DNA from: Ascochyta rabiei
Taxonomy: Eukaryota; Ascomycota; Dothideomycetes; Pleosporales; Didymellaceae
Direction of reading: 5' to 3'
NCBI RefSeq assembly: GCF_004011695.2
Contig: NC_082407.1
Coordinates: forward strand, 744,001 to 808,000
DNA length: 64,000 nucleotides
Below, one piece after another: positions 42,617-54,302 of the stretch. A program made the translations under genes and the position numbers. Positions within the stretch are counted from its first letter, which is position 1, and each line of letters begins with the position of its first letter. The notes under the pieces are model-generated. The model did not search any database. It had not been told where the DNA came from and saw only the letters and a program-made list of their open reading frames with translations.

Positions 42617-45045
42617 TCAGCTAGGTTTTCTCGCCGCAGCAAGCCTTTGAACCCTTGTTCCCCTCTTACCACTGATTAAACCACTGAATCCAAAAGCGTC
42701 GCTCTCCATCATCACACGTTGCAGCATCTTCGCCGCACTGTGCCTTTTTTGGTGCTCGATGCTGATCTCACTATCCGTTACAAATTGATTGCTAGTCTGA
42801 AGACTCGGATCATAGAAAGGGGACTTTGGATCCGTTGAGTTGAGTGAATAGACCGAAGGTGGAGGCACACAAAGCGTGTTTGGTGCAGGCAAAGCGCCAG
42901 TCTGAAAGTAATTCTTGATCCTGTCATAAGCACACAAGTTCGTAACTGAGAACGAGCAATGCCCTGCCTGATCATTGATGAGCAGCGCGCTGTTCGGGAA
43001 CTTGGATTGCATGAGCCTGCCGCTTCTCAGCGGCGTGACAGGATCCGCAGTATTGCTGACGAAGAGAACAGGATTGCTTGTGGAAGCACCAAACTCGTCC
43101 TCGAACTTGTGGCTTGGGCGAATCTTCCATGCCATACATTTCATCTTCAGAATAGCCCAGACATCGCCTGCTGTGGTAGACATGTTTCGGAGAAACTCCC
43201 AATACTCAACAAATTCATCAATTCCAGAGCCTTGATGGTCGATGCCGTCGGCACAGAGGATCGCGACGGTGGAAACGTCAGCGGTGTAAGATACAGGATT
43301 AGTGACCGATCCGTTAACACCACATGAAATAGTATGGGCATCTCGGAAAGGTCCTTGAAGAAGGTCGATCAAGTCGCCACTACCAGCCTCGATTTGCGGG
43401 AGAAGATTACCAAGGACTGGGAAACTGATTTGTGGCTGATAGATTGTGCTGAAAATGGCGGCCCTGAGATCGGAGTAGGTGAATACCTCTGGGCCTTCTG
43501 CTGAGCTGAGCATGAATGGGTTGTGGTACAAAGACATTACAATCTTCTGGATACGGTCCTTGATCTCGGTGAAAGTGGTGGCATTCTCAGCAAGGGGACA
43601 GGCTTCGACTCCGGCAAGCAGGCAATACGAATAGAAAGATTTCATCGCCTTGTCGTTGTCTACCAGACTACCATTGCCTAGAGAATGATTGTAGTCGTAG
43701 TCGTTAACGACGCCATCCAAAACGACGCGTCCAACGCGGTCGGGAAACATGGACGCGAACGTAGAACCGAGAAGGGTGCCGTAAGAGAAACCCCAATACT
43801 GCAATTTAGCCCTTCCGGGCTCGTAATCCATATGTCCAGCATTGGGACAATCGGTTCGTCTGCCTTGGTTGTGTTTGGCTTGAGCGGCTTGCTGTGCAAC
43901 ATGCTCAGCGTGCTTTTCGACAATCTCCAGCATGTCTCGAGCAACAAAAGCAGTGGTCATGTACTGCTTGATGTCTGGTCCGTCCTCAGCATCCGAAGCT
44001 TGTTTACAAGAGGAGCCGAAAGCGTGGGTCATGGACCACAGTCGACCGAGTGCAGCATCTGAGCTACCTAATATACCTTCCTCGGTCTCTCTCAGTCTCC
44101 AAGACCATGCCGAAGCAGGGTCGGATATGCATGCGGCGGCCGGCTCAGTCTCACCAATTCCGCGAGGATCGAAACCTATGATATCAAAGAACCGCGCATC
44201 TCTCCCTGTCAGATCAGGGTCAGAAGCCCCATCAACAACAAGCTGTAGTGATTTTGCTATAGAGAGCGCGAACAGAGCTCCCGGACCTCCAGGGCCTCCG
44301 GGATTGAGCAGTATCGGACCTCCATAACGAGGGTCATTAACTGATACCTTGGCGGGCAATTTTGCAACGGCAATGTTGACAGTATCATTCGGATATGTGC
44401 CATTGAAGTAGTCCAAAGGCAGACTCAATTTCGCACACTCGAACCCATCAAAGCATTCGTGGAACTCGAGATACGTCTGAGGTGATATCTGATTGGTGGT
44501 CAGTATGCTGCATGTTCAATCCTTGATAGAACGTAATCAAGACTTTGAAGTGTGTGGTGTCCCAAGTGGGAGTCCCGGTAAGCGAGGTGACACAGCTGCA
44601 TGGCTTAACTCCTTAGGTCGAGAGGAGGCCATTCGTTGCAGCCGGCAGGCCTCTCGTTTCTCTTAGGCCTTCTAAGAGCCCATTGAAGGAAACGCAGATA
44701 GGATACGTTGCTGTTTGTCGCTCACTTCTCGACCTTGTGCTAGCTCCCTGCGTTGTGTATAGATACTGAGGTGAATCTGATAGGTGTTGCCGTTCGCACG
44801 TTGCTGATGCCTGAGGAAAGCTCAACACGTACCAGAGACCATTGAAACGACTTCGCGGCGTGGCCTGGCTCTGATGATGGCCGGCCGCTCTGCTCTGGAA
44901 TGAGGTGATGCTTGAGGCTGGGAAAGATTGTGTCCAGTGCAGCAATCATAACAAAGGCAGCAAAGGCGGCCGTCAGGAAGCGAGAGCCTGCAGGAGCCCG
45001 CGGAGGGGCTACAAGTGCGTCACCGTGCCCATTCCAACCTTTCAT
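42617..45045 (-). CDS. alpha/beta-hydrolase peptidase, tripeptidyl aminopeptidase type, membrane-anchored or secreted
   Basis: Exons 45045-44833 and 44488-42617 joined in phase 0; 694 aa. Exon 1 supplies a short basic-free N-terminus and a hydrophobic segment (FLTAAFAAFVMIAALDTIF, about residues 25-43) that could be a signal anchor. Exon 2 begins ISPQTYLEFHECFDGFECAKL, typical of the TAP/SCO7095 hydrolase family. Catalytic serine lies in WGFSYGTLLGS, the aspartate in SNTADPVTPL, and the histidine in QAGHCSFS; NPGGPGGPG is the oxyanion region. A TAP-like C-terminal domain follows. Proline-type or tripeptidyl aminopeptidase activity on extracellular peptides is inferred. The intron (44489-44832, 344 bp) is far longer than others here and may hide a small exon. 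Confidence 0.85.
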
Positions 45046-46024
45046 GATGTCCCCGACTCCTCGAGTCCAGCTGAAGACGCAGGTGTTGATGTTCCAGGAC
45101 TTCGAAAGCCGTGCCGTTCCCTGTTTTCTGCATACGAGACTCTACAGAGTGTCTGGCGAGAATCCACAAGGCAGCAGCAATTGCGGGCCCGCAGGCCATG
45201 TGGTTGTTGCGAGTGGGGCGCCTAACTTGTGACGATCACTTGCATACTCGACTGCAGCTCGGCTTCGAGCTCACAGCGGCTACGTATGTTGTATGCGGGC
45301 TTATCACAATGCGCTGGCCAAGATGACAGTCTTTGTTTGCAATTTCCATCACACAATGCGAGCCGTCATACTGAAAAGTGCTGCACTGGTGCGATGCTGT
45401 GACCACAGGTTGTATAACAACGGGATGGTAACCCATGGCTGGAGAGAGCTGGATTTCTGTTGCACAAGCAATAGTCTGTTTGACTTGAGCTTGGGGGCCA
45501 GTGTCGTGCCCCGGTGCAAGAGATGAGCGTATCGCAGAGCCTCATCCCAAGACTTGTCCGAAGAAGCTTGGTTTGTTGGAAGACAGCGGACAACTTGGAG
45601 TTGGTAACATTTGTCTCGCTACCATATCAAGTATCACCATGAGGAGAAGCGTGTCAATGCAGGCAGTAGCAACTTTTTAAGCGTGAATCCCGACCATAGA
45701 TATGAAGAAACCGTAACCAAGGTTGAGTAAAGCAACCAGAACCGTGACCCGAGACAAGCGAGTCCTGATTCAATGGGTATCAATCATCTCGTCAGTGCGA
45801 CCCCATTGCAATCTCCACACTTCCGTATAAGAAGCTCGAGAAACACATTAGGTCACCAGCACCCATCCTAGTCAGAAACGGTGTCTACCAGAGCTCGAAC
45901 GATCGCTTCCATGAAAGACCAGACGCAGCAGACTCCCTGCTGAGACCCTCCACATTAAGTCCAAACAACGCATTACGTTGTGACACATATCGCCGTGAGA
46001 TGTGGAGGAGGTTGGTGAGACGAT
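45046..46024. other. intergenic, no gene seen
   Basis: About 980 bases with the peptidase promoter and the 3' region of the RNA-binding protein gene. No other feature seen. Confidence 0.5.
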
Positions 46025-46808
46025 TTACCACTGGCCGCCGCCGCCGCCACCCTGCTGCTGCTGCTGGTCGCCGTAGCCTTGACGCTGGCCGCCGTAGCCG
46101 CCTTGTCCTTGGTAGCCACCACCCTGTCCACCACCCTGTCCACCAGAGGGTCCCCATTGGCCTCCGCCTTGGCCGCCGTAGCCTACGCATGGTCAGTATA
46201 TGATAAGCTCAGGGATGTATCTCATGGATACGAACCACGACCGCCACCGCCGCCATAGCCTGTGAAGGTTAGGGACGGGGGCGATCAGTAGTGAACTGCA
46301 GACTTACCACCACCGCCGCTGTAGCCACCGCCGCCTCCGCGACCGTAGCCACCTCCGAAGCCACCGCGTCCGCCGCCACCACCGCCACCAGCGCGGTCAG
46401 AGGCCTTGTCGACGCGAACAGTACGTCCATCGAACCTAGGAGAATCAGCATCTTCATCTAAGAAGGATGGGCAGGAGCACTGACTCAACGTTGTTCATGT
46501 TCTGCATAGCAGTGTCGGCCTCAGCATCGCTGGCGAAACGGACGAAACCGAAGCCCCTGCTGCGACCAGTATCACGGTCTTTGACGACGACCTGTGGAGA
46601 CGTGAGCAGTCGGTTGGGCGGTTGCGAGCATGCCGTGCCCTTGACCTGGTTACTTACAGCTTCTTCGACTTGGCCGAATTCCTCGAACTTCTGGCGCAGA
46701 GTCGCGTCATCGGTGTGCCAGGCAAGGCCTCTGGAACCAAGTCAGTGATGAGGTCAGGGCTCGAGGCGGGAGGGGAGGATCGACTTACCCTACGAAGAGC
46801 TTCGACAT
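46025..46808 (-). CDS. glycine-rich RRM RNA-binding protein
   Basis: Six exons: 46808-46789, 46730-46658, 46591-46485, 46435-46308, 46259-46236, 46182-46025; 169 aa; five introns of 48-66 bp, one with an unusual GTCAGT donor and one GTTCGT. The single RRM has RNP2 SKLFVGGLAW and RNP1 SRGFGFVRF, and ends [14 protein letters not shown]. The tail is Gly-rich with Arg, Tyr and Gln: [17 protein letters not shown], then [17 protein letters not shown] and terminal GGQW. This layout is that of small glycine-rich RNA-binding proteins (GRP/CIRP-like), often cold- or stress-regulated RNA chaperones. The very short exons 1 and 5 make alternative splicing of the Gly-rich tail possible. Confidence 0.94.
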
Positions 46809-48424
46809 GGTGATCTGAAGGAGCACTAAACGGTCTCAATACTAACTCTCGAGCAGGAACGAAACGCGCGCAATACAAATCGCCTCGCAACAGGTGGATG
46901 AGAAGGAGACTAGAAGGAAGAAAGTCGGAGAGGACACATGCGCGGGAGAACCATGGCGGCCTCCTCTGCAGGTCGTAACAAGCAACGTGACGGAACGAAC
47001 ATTTAGTCTTAAGCACCAGGCTGTATTGGTATCGATGGCACAAGCAATCGATGATGTGTGTGGTGGAAGGAAGAAGTAGGCTGCAAGGTCGTGATGATGG
47101 CGAGGCAGAGAAAGCGAGGTGGAGGGCTTGGGTTGGCGGGGCAGATAGACTAAGACCCCTCCAGGTGAACGAGCGCTAGCTGTGTTGGTGAGAGCAGGAA
47201 CTTGGATCAATCATCAGTGGTGACCGCGGGACAGGCAGAGAGAACCGGGTCTCGACCGAGTGCCCGAGTGCCCGCCGTTTGATCGACTGTTGAGCGCCTT
47301 GGCTGGTGTGTGCTGCGTGCTGCGTGCTGCGTGCTGTGTGCTGCGTGCTGTGTGCTGGGTGATTTGCCGCCAGGAGGGCAGCGCTGTCGGCGGCCGCGCT
47401 CATGAATGATTACCTGCTGGCAGAACACCACCCACCCACAGCCTTGGATGGAGCTCTCGCACCCCCCAGCGCCATCCAACTTGGCTTTTCCCGTGTGCGT
47501 TTCCTCATGCCGGAATTATGCAGTCCATGGCTAGCTTAGGCCTAGCTGGGCCCAATCACAAGGCGGCAGGTCAGCAAAAAGAGACCAGTCGAGTTGTCTG
47601 ATTCGAGTCCTCGACGCGCCGGTGCAGGCGCAGGCGCACTATTGGATGGCTGCAATGGGCATACACGCAATGGATGGCCTTGCAAAGCAGAGGCCAGCTT
47701 GCTTGCGTGCTCGGGAGAGGGGCGACGTTCGGATGCAGCCAGACAAGAGGCGTGACCCCACGGTGGATGGCGTGTAGCTTGTGGGATTGGTCAATCGACA
47801 GGTGGGTCCAACCAAGCCGCTTATCACGCTCACAATCCAAGCAGCTTGGACGGGGTTGAACAGAACGGTTAGAGCTGGCATGATCAGGCTGAAGAATCCG
47901 TGCATCCCTGCTGCTTCACTCCTTTGCCCGACGCACAAGGTCTCCGCGGACCACTGTGCTGTACCATGGCCTCGCAAGTATGACAGAGAGCTGGGAAGGT
48001 CACACAGAAGCGACAAAACTTGGAAGGCCGTCTGCGTCGACCCTCTCTTGGACAAGCATCTGCATCATCTTAGCTGTAGTGTGTGACGATGAAAGTACTC
48101 ACTGTTCGCGTAGTGCCTTCTTCGAGCAGAACGTCAGGGCAGCGGGCCTCTGACAGGTGTCTTCACCGCACCTTCCCAACGTGCATTATACCAGCATGTA
48201 GCTGGTAGAACAGCACAGTGTCTTTCCTCTCTTCTTGTCGCTACACAAGCCTGGCACTCTTAGGGCTTGATATTGGCCATCACATTTGTCACCAGGGTGC
48301 CACAGTACAGCGCGCGTCGTTGGCCTCGGCTTCAGATCCTCAGTTGGGCATACGGACGAAGCAGATCGCTCAAGGCCCGCTTGCGCTGCGCAAATGCTGT
48401 GGAATGCAACACCTGCGCCTTACC
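46809..48424. other. divergent intergenic region, no gene seen
   Basis: About 1.6 kb between the RRM gene and the 613-aa unknown gene, both reading outward. Contains a 7-bp tandem repeat at 47306-47360. Long in-frame openings here have no domain support. Confidence 0.55.
47306..47360. repeat. GTGCTGC/GTGCTGT 7-bp tandem repeat
   Basis: About seven units of TGCTGCG or TGCTGTG in a row. Confidence 0.93.
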
Positions 48425-50375
48425 ATGGACGTTCGGAAGTGGCTTGCTGAGACGGAAGACCCAACCCTCTTGGAGCGGCCGGTCGTCGAACCTTTCCTCC
48501 TACCGAGGCTGTCCGAGGCTGTCCCCGTCACGAGGCGAAGACGGAAACGCAGCTTGACTGACAGTTCATTGCTGAAGGCTCCCTTGTCCCAGACGCGGGG
48601 GAAAGGCATACCAGCGATCGAGCGAGACCGTCGTCATGTACAAGATGTGGCAGATAGAGCTTACGGTGATACGTCTCATTCCACGCGTAGCGAATTTGCG
48701 AGCAATAGCACCGCAAGCCAACGCTATACACGGAAGCCTCGCCACAAGACGCGCCCAAATCGGTACGAGATTGGGACGAAGAAGGACAAGGGACCTGATG
48801 ACAATCCCCGTCCCAATCGAAGGAGTGAGTTAAGAAGGTCGAAGCGCAAATGTAGGCGCAGCATAGTCGAGAATACGCACAGCGGCATAAGACAGGAATT
48901 CCACGCCAAGAATGTCTCCCGGGATCGGTTGACTGTACGAATACGAAGAGTGTTTGTAGCACAATGGATGTACTAACGATTGGTCAGCTGAAACCTCTGG
49001 GAACGACGGGACTCTTCCGCAAGGGCAAAGCCTCTACAGCGGCCAAGGGTTATGGGTGTAAGCTTTCTCTCCCGTATCTTAGGTAGGGCAGATCGCAGCT
49101 GACGTTTGTGCAGTACCAGATCTTGTCTTCTCCGAGATGAGGTTTCTCCGAAACGACCGTGTCGAGAATGAACACAGCGCGCAAGGCCCAGATAATAAGA
49201 AGAAACGTAAGAAAGACCATGCCCAAACGAAAGAAGGAGATATCTTCGCGTTCTTCACATCTGTACGACCGGCACTAGCAGACGTGGCTTCAACCCAGCT
49301 GACAAGTGGCGGACGCCCGAGAGTGAATACCTCTGTCACAAAGAACACTCGTCGTCGTAGAGCGAGAGAACAATCGACCGTCCTAGACCCTGCCGTTCGC
49401 ACAATCAATCCAGAAGACGGAGCATCCTACTTGGGGTTTGCCGGCAGAGGATCGGATCGTGAGACCTCCCGCCCCTTTTCGTGGTCAGAATCTTTTTGCG
49501 CGCCCAGCACGACGCCAGGCCATCACAAGCGTACATCTGCTGTCCATGGGGAGGGCCTTGATCCATTGTACCAGAAAAAGAAAGAGGGACTGCATAGGCA
49601 CACATCACTTTGGCGGCAAGAAATCTCTACAGGCGTTCATGAGCCAATCGATGCTGCCACGGAAGTAGCCAGGGCGTCTTCGGAAGCTCCAGTACGTTCG
49701 AGATTGTCCAGCTTGCGGTCGTCACTCCAACGTTCCTCTTCGTCCAGGCGGTCGATTTCTGTCGACCAAGACTTGCACCGTCGTTCGACTGAAGATGAAC
49801 CTCCACTCTCGTCAAAGCCGCCAGTGTTACCATCCACTAGCAACGTTGATTCTCTGGAGCACCCTGTCACCGGTACTTTGCAAAGTGACGGATCCATTGC
49901 AACACCTTACGCAGGCGGAAACGCAGTATTGGCTCCGAAGCAGGTACTCGAAGATGCTGCAAGAACGCTACTCTATCGTCCGAGTCCGCAGGGTTCACGA
50001 ATACCCCTGATACAGTTCCTAGCTCCTGACAGCCAGCCACTACAGCCAGCCAACCTTTCCGGTCCTAGCTTTTACGTGCAGCAAGAGCAACGGCAGCATC
50101 TGATAGTACCGTTTGAGCTTGAAGAAGAATACTGCGTTCGAGACCCGGACACTGTTGGTCGAGGCTACCAAGGCGAGAGTGAGTCCTCAATCCAGGAGGA
50201 TGTCGAAGGCTTCTCTGAAGGGCCAATGTCGTACGGAAAGACGGAGGAGATGGACGATGACGGAGATGTTGTTGCAGGATTGGATTATGCAGCAGATGAG
50301 GTCGAACAAGCTCAGAGGCCAGGACACGCAGCAGTTGTGGCAGCAGGCTTCTGGCGGCCTAATAAACTATATTAA
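48425..50375 (+). CDS. unknown basic/low-complexity protein ending FWRPNKLY
   Basis: Exons 48425-48934, 48988-49057, 49114-50375; introns 53 and 56 bp; 613 aa. The start [13 protein letters not shown] is chosen although the frame is open from 48218, since it sits at a likely conserved beginning. Arg/Lys-rich clusters ([32 protein letters not shown]) suggest nuclear location. A short motif across the introns reads [25 protein letters not shown], followed by [13 protein letters not shown] and [16 protein letters not shown]. The middle is Ser-rich, and the end is acidic then GFWRPNKLY. The pattern resembles a conserved but uncharacterised Pezizomycotina family. No enzyme domain seen. Confidence 0.8.
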
Positions 50376-50862
50376 ACCATGCCCATGGAGCTTCATCAAG
50401 CCTGGATCCAAAAGGGCGATTTCCCCACGCACGTCCGTGAGGCAAGGCTTGAGCCGTCCGTGCGTGATGCGCGTGGAATACATCCGCCCGCAGCTCTCAC
50501 ACCTCGGTTTGAACCAGAGGCGTGCTGCCGGCCATCGATCTAGCCGATTACCTGACAAAACCATCTGTATGCACTGTTCTCGATCGCTGCTGAGGCTCAA
50601 CGCAGCCAAGCGAGTAGATCTCCGACCGCAATTGCACTTGTTCAGTCCTAGGCCTGCCCCATGCAGACCTACTTTCGTCACACTGGCTAACCAACATCGC
50701 CCGTCTGCGCCTGCGCCTGCGCCTGCGCCTGCCAGCCCCACTAGACCCCTCCAGCGCCTCGACAAAATCCAGCAGCACGTCTCCTTCTCCTCCTCCTCCT
50801 CCTCCTCCTCCTCCACCACCGCCACCACCACCCCACCCCCGACACAGTCAGGACTCACCACC
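50376..50862 (+). promoter_or_regulatory. promoter and pyrimidine-rich leader of pyrophosphatase gene
   Basis: 487 bases between two genes. The last 90 bases before the ATG are a TCC-repeat tract (50782-50815) and ACC-rich sequence, common in leaders of highly expressed fungal genes. An in-frame ATG at 50569 would extend the pyrophosphatase by 98 residues. Confidence 0.6.
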
Positions 50863-51900
50863 ATGGCTTACACCACCCGCAAGGTCGCTGCGGCGAACAC
50901 GCTCGAGCACCGCGTCTACATTGAGAAGGACGGCCAGCCCATCTCAGCATGGCACGACATCCCGCTCTACGCCAACGAGCAGCAGACCATCCTCAACATG
51001 GTCGTCGAGGTTCCCCGCTGGACCAACGCAAAGATGGAGGTGTGTGCCCCTCCATTGGAGCCGCCGAGCGCAGGTTTTGCTCCTCGACGCGCCGCGCTCT
51101 ACGCTGGACTACCCCGCCGTGGCAACATGTTACTGACAGCACCCATAGATCTCCAAGGAGGAGACGCTGAACCCCATCAAGCAGGACACCAAGAAGGGCA
51201 AGCTCCGCTTCGTCCGCAATTGCTTCCCCCACAAGGGCTACCTGTGGAACTACGGTGCCTTCCCCCAGGTACGCTGAGACCCGTCCGCCCGATATCGGAC
51301 AAGACAAGCAAGTGCTGACGGCTGCTGCAGACCTGGGAGGACCCCAACGTCACACACCCTGAGACCAAGGCCAACGGCGACAACGACCCGCTCGACGTGT
51401 GCGAGATCGGCGAGCTGGTTAACAAGCCCGGTGATGTGATCCAGGTCAAGGTCCTCGGTGTCATGGCTCTGCTCGACGAGGGCGAGACCGACTGGAAGAT
51501 CATTGTCGTCAACGTCAACGATCCCTTGGCTCCTAAGCTCAACGATGTCGAGGATGTCGAGCGCCACCTGCCCGGCCTTCTGCGTGCCACCAATGAGTGG
51601 TTCCGCATCTACAAGATCCCTGACGGCAAGCCTGAGAACCAGTTCGCCTTCTCCGGCGAGTGCAAGAACAAGAAGTACGCCATGGACATTGTCCGTGAGT
51701 GCGCCGAGGCTTGGGAGAAGCTCGTCGCTGGCAAGACTGCCAAGAACGACATTGCTCTTGCCAACACCACCCTCTCCCACTCGGCCGAGAAGACGGATGC
51801 CAGCTCGCTCAACATCCCCTCTGGCGAGGACAAGTCTCCTGCTCCCATCGACCCCAGCATCGACAAGTGGTTCTACATCTCTGGCGCTCCTTCCAGCTAG
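50863..51900 (+). CDS. IPP1: inorganic pyrophosphatase
   Basis: Exons 50863-51039, 51149-51268, 51331-51900; introns 109 and 62 bp; 288 aa. Family I soluble pyrophosphatase: [30 protein letters not shown], and the metal-binding motif [12 protein letters not shown] with its three Asp. [19 protein letters not shown] and [12 protein letters not shown] also match. It splits pyrophosphate to drive biosynthetic reactions in the cytosol. The chosen ATG has an ideal context (CACCATGG). Upstream in-frame codons from 50569 ([15 protein letters not shown]...) would make an Arg-rich, acid-poor N-terminus, so a minor mitochondrial form is conceivable. Confidence 0.97.
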
Positions 51901-52144
51901 ATGTCTGGGACCAGTGTCGACAAACCCTGTAATGGACGGCTCATGTGGATGGTGCACTATCACATCGCAAACACCTGACCGCCGTTGGAGGAAAGCGTAT
52001 CGTTGGCCAAACAACATAGTTTCATCCAAAAGTGATAGATTGTCTTCAGATGCATTGCCCAACCTGTGCCGTGACTCCGTATCATGTCTCTGATATACAT
52101 GTTTGTACAGCTGTAAGTGGTATCTTGAAAACGCCGCGAATGCC

Positions 52145-52568
52145 TCAGTTGCCTGTCAACTCCTCCTTTCGTGCCAGTTGACGTGAGTGTCTGTCGACCT
52201 GCTCCATGACCTCTGTTATGCGCATGTTGCTCAGGTCGAGGTTCATCTCCTTGCCGTCCTCTAGAGATTGTGCGTCAGCTTTGTAGGAGAGGGACCGACC
52301 GCTACTGTGGAAGGGGCCCAGAGCGATCTCGGGCAAGTCCCAAGACGGCCATATCACGACACGGATGCACGGGATGGTGGGACGCACTGAATTTGACGCC
52401 TAGCGTGGCATTCTCCTTGCTGGTCCGGGGCAGCAGCTTCGACTGGACGGACATGCCATTGGCGCGAGCGTCGGCGGGGATGAGCGATAGGAACAACCTG
52501 GCGGGCTTCGATCGGGGGCTGAAGGGGTTGAAGGCAACGCGGACTTCTGTGAGGAAACGGGTGATCAT
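52145..52568 (-). CDS. MRPL44: mitochondrial large-subunit ribosomal protein mL53
   Basis: Exons 52568-52388 and 52260-52145, intron 127 bp; 98 aa. The start MITRFLTEVRVAFNPFSPRS and KPARLFLSLIPADARAN, then SVQSKLLPRTSKE and, after the intron, KDGKEMNLDLSNMRITEVME match fungal mL53 (yeast Mrpl44). It is part of the mitochondrial ribosome large subunit. It is convergent with the pyrophosphatase gene (244 bp between stops) and divergent from SEC20. Confidence 0.92.
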
Positions 52569-52878
52569 GTTGGCGAATGTGAAGTGGGACGAGGTGGCGG
52601 GCAGGAGCGCAGAGAGAAGAAGGAGCCTGCAGAGGGTCAGTCGAAGAGAGCCGTGATTTGTTCGACGCAGCCTCACACTGGAATTGCGACGACGACAACA
52701 ACAACAACAACAACAACAACAACGACACTTCGAGACACGGCTGAACTGATCGATGCTCATGTCCAGACGAACAAGTCCGTGCGCCGCGGCTTTTCGATCG
52801 GCGCTGTGGGTCTGAACGGCCAGCTGGACCGCTCCCCTCCGTCATAGCTTTCGCATTCGAACACCTATTAGATGCACA
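52569..52878. promoter_or_regulatory. shared divergent promoter of mL53 and SEC20
   Basis: 310 bases between outward-facing starts, containing a CGA/CAA microsatellite (52688-52724). Confidence 0.75.
52688..52724. repeat. CAA trinucleotide repeat
   Basis: Three CGA units followed by about nine CAA units in the mL53-SEC20 promoter. Confidence 0.95.
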
Positions 52879-54302
52879 ATGGCGCCTCTACCTCCCACCA
52901 TTCAGACGCTCTCCACCCGTCTGACCGCTCTGACAGAGGCCAACAAGTCTGTCGGCCAACTCACACAGCGACTTGCCAAGTTAGACTTCCAGCCTGGATC
53001 TCAGCCGCTGAACGGTGAAGAGGGGGATGTGCGTCTGGAACTCAGTGCTGAGATACACGAGAACTTGAAAGGCATTGAAGAGGAGCTCGAGCTGCTGAGA
53101 CAAGAGGTTGAAGATGTCCTGCAGCAGGGCTCTGGACTCTCTGGAAAACGACGAGACAGTACAAGGGAGAGTGAGCGATCTAGGCTTGCAGTTCTCCTTG
53201 CACGGTTAACAGAGGACTTGAAGTTGTGAGTATATGCACCCTCCACGGGAGTCGGCAGCAAGCACTGACCTCTTGCGTGTCCAACAGATCAAGATCGCAA
53301 TACCGCAAAGCCCAACTTAGCGCCAAACACAACGCCGAACGCGCAAAGCTCAAGGAACGAGAGCTCCTCTTCTCGAGCCTGCAATCCGGCGCCTCGACAC
53401 CGTCATCCGCCTACCGCCAACGCAAGCAAAACAAAGGCCTTGCGGAAGAGGAAATCGTCGCGCAAGCCTCCTCAGACGTTACAGCCGCCCTACGACGAAC
53501 ACACCAGTTGATGCAAAGCGAGCTGTCGCGCTCTCGATTTGCCCAAGAAACTCTCGAACAATCCACCGCCGCACTCGCCGACCTAGGGGAGAAGTACTCT
53601 GACCTCACCACGCTCCTCGCAAACAGCAGGACCCTCGTCACCACCTTGCTGAAGAGTACCAAAAGCGACACCTGGTACCTCGAAACCACATTCTACATTC
53701 TCATCACGACCATTATCTGGCTGATCTTCCGCCGCTGGCTATACGGACCGCTAACGTGGTTCCTTGTTTGGCCGCTCAAGCTGATATTTCGTGTCGTCTT
53801 CGGCGTTGTTGGGTTCAGCACCGCAGCAAGCGCAACATCATCTAGCATTGCAGTCGCCTCGGAACCAAGCACAAGTCTCATCGTCAAGCCCAGCGCTACA
53901 GGTGGCGCACCTAGACGGAACAGCGATTCCAGCGCTCCACCACCGCAGAAGTACGTACGCGTTGGCGGCGGAGGCAGAGGCTATCGCCAAGGAGATCCAA
54001 GTCCGCCCGACTCGTTATCTCAGCAAGTCGGCCAGATGGCAGAGCACACGCAACAGCAGCAACAGGAGGAGGTGGCGGAGCACCCTCAGTTAAGGGCGAA
54101 CCGACAGCAGCCAGACAAAGAGGGCCCTGTGGTTCGAGGCGATGGGACGGTGTTGGAAGAAAGCGACAAGCCGAGGAATCCGAAGAAGAAGATGTGGGAG
54201 GAGGATGTAGAGAGTGCGAAGCATGGTCAAGCGCAGCAGGTGCAGCAGCAGGTGCAGCAGCAGGAAGGAGTGGGGCAGAGGAGGAAGCGGGATGAGCTGT
54301 AG
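52879..54302 (+). CDS. SEC20: SEC20-type ER SNARE
   Basis: Exons 52879-53225 and 53288-54302, intron 62 bp; 453 aa. The N-terminal half is coiled coil (LTALTEANKSVGQLTQRL, EELELLRQEVEDVL). The Sec20 SNARE-like helix is at VTAALRRTHQLMQSELSRS to LGEKYSDLTTLLANSRTLV, directly followed by membrane segments (TTFYILITTIIWLIF, LTWFLVWPLKLIFRVVFG). The luminal tail is Gln-rich and ends KRDEL, an HDEL-like ER-retrieval signal as in yeast Sec20. Sec20 acts with Ufe1, Use1 and Sec22 in Golgi-to-ER fusion. A long disordered luminal region with QQQ runs distinguishes this protein from shorter homologues. Confidence 0.93.

Noticed and set aside
47560..47640. Possible tRNA B-box (GATTCGAGTCCTC)
   Set aside because: No matching A-box, anticodon arm or acceptor stem could be folded around it.
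51250..52062. 270-codon minus-strand frame
   Set aside because: Antisense of pyrophosphatase exon 3.
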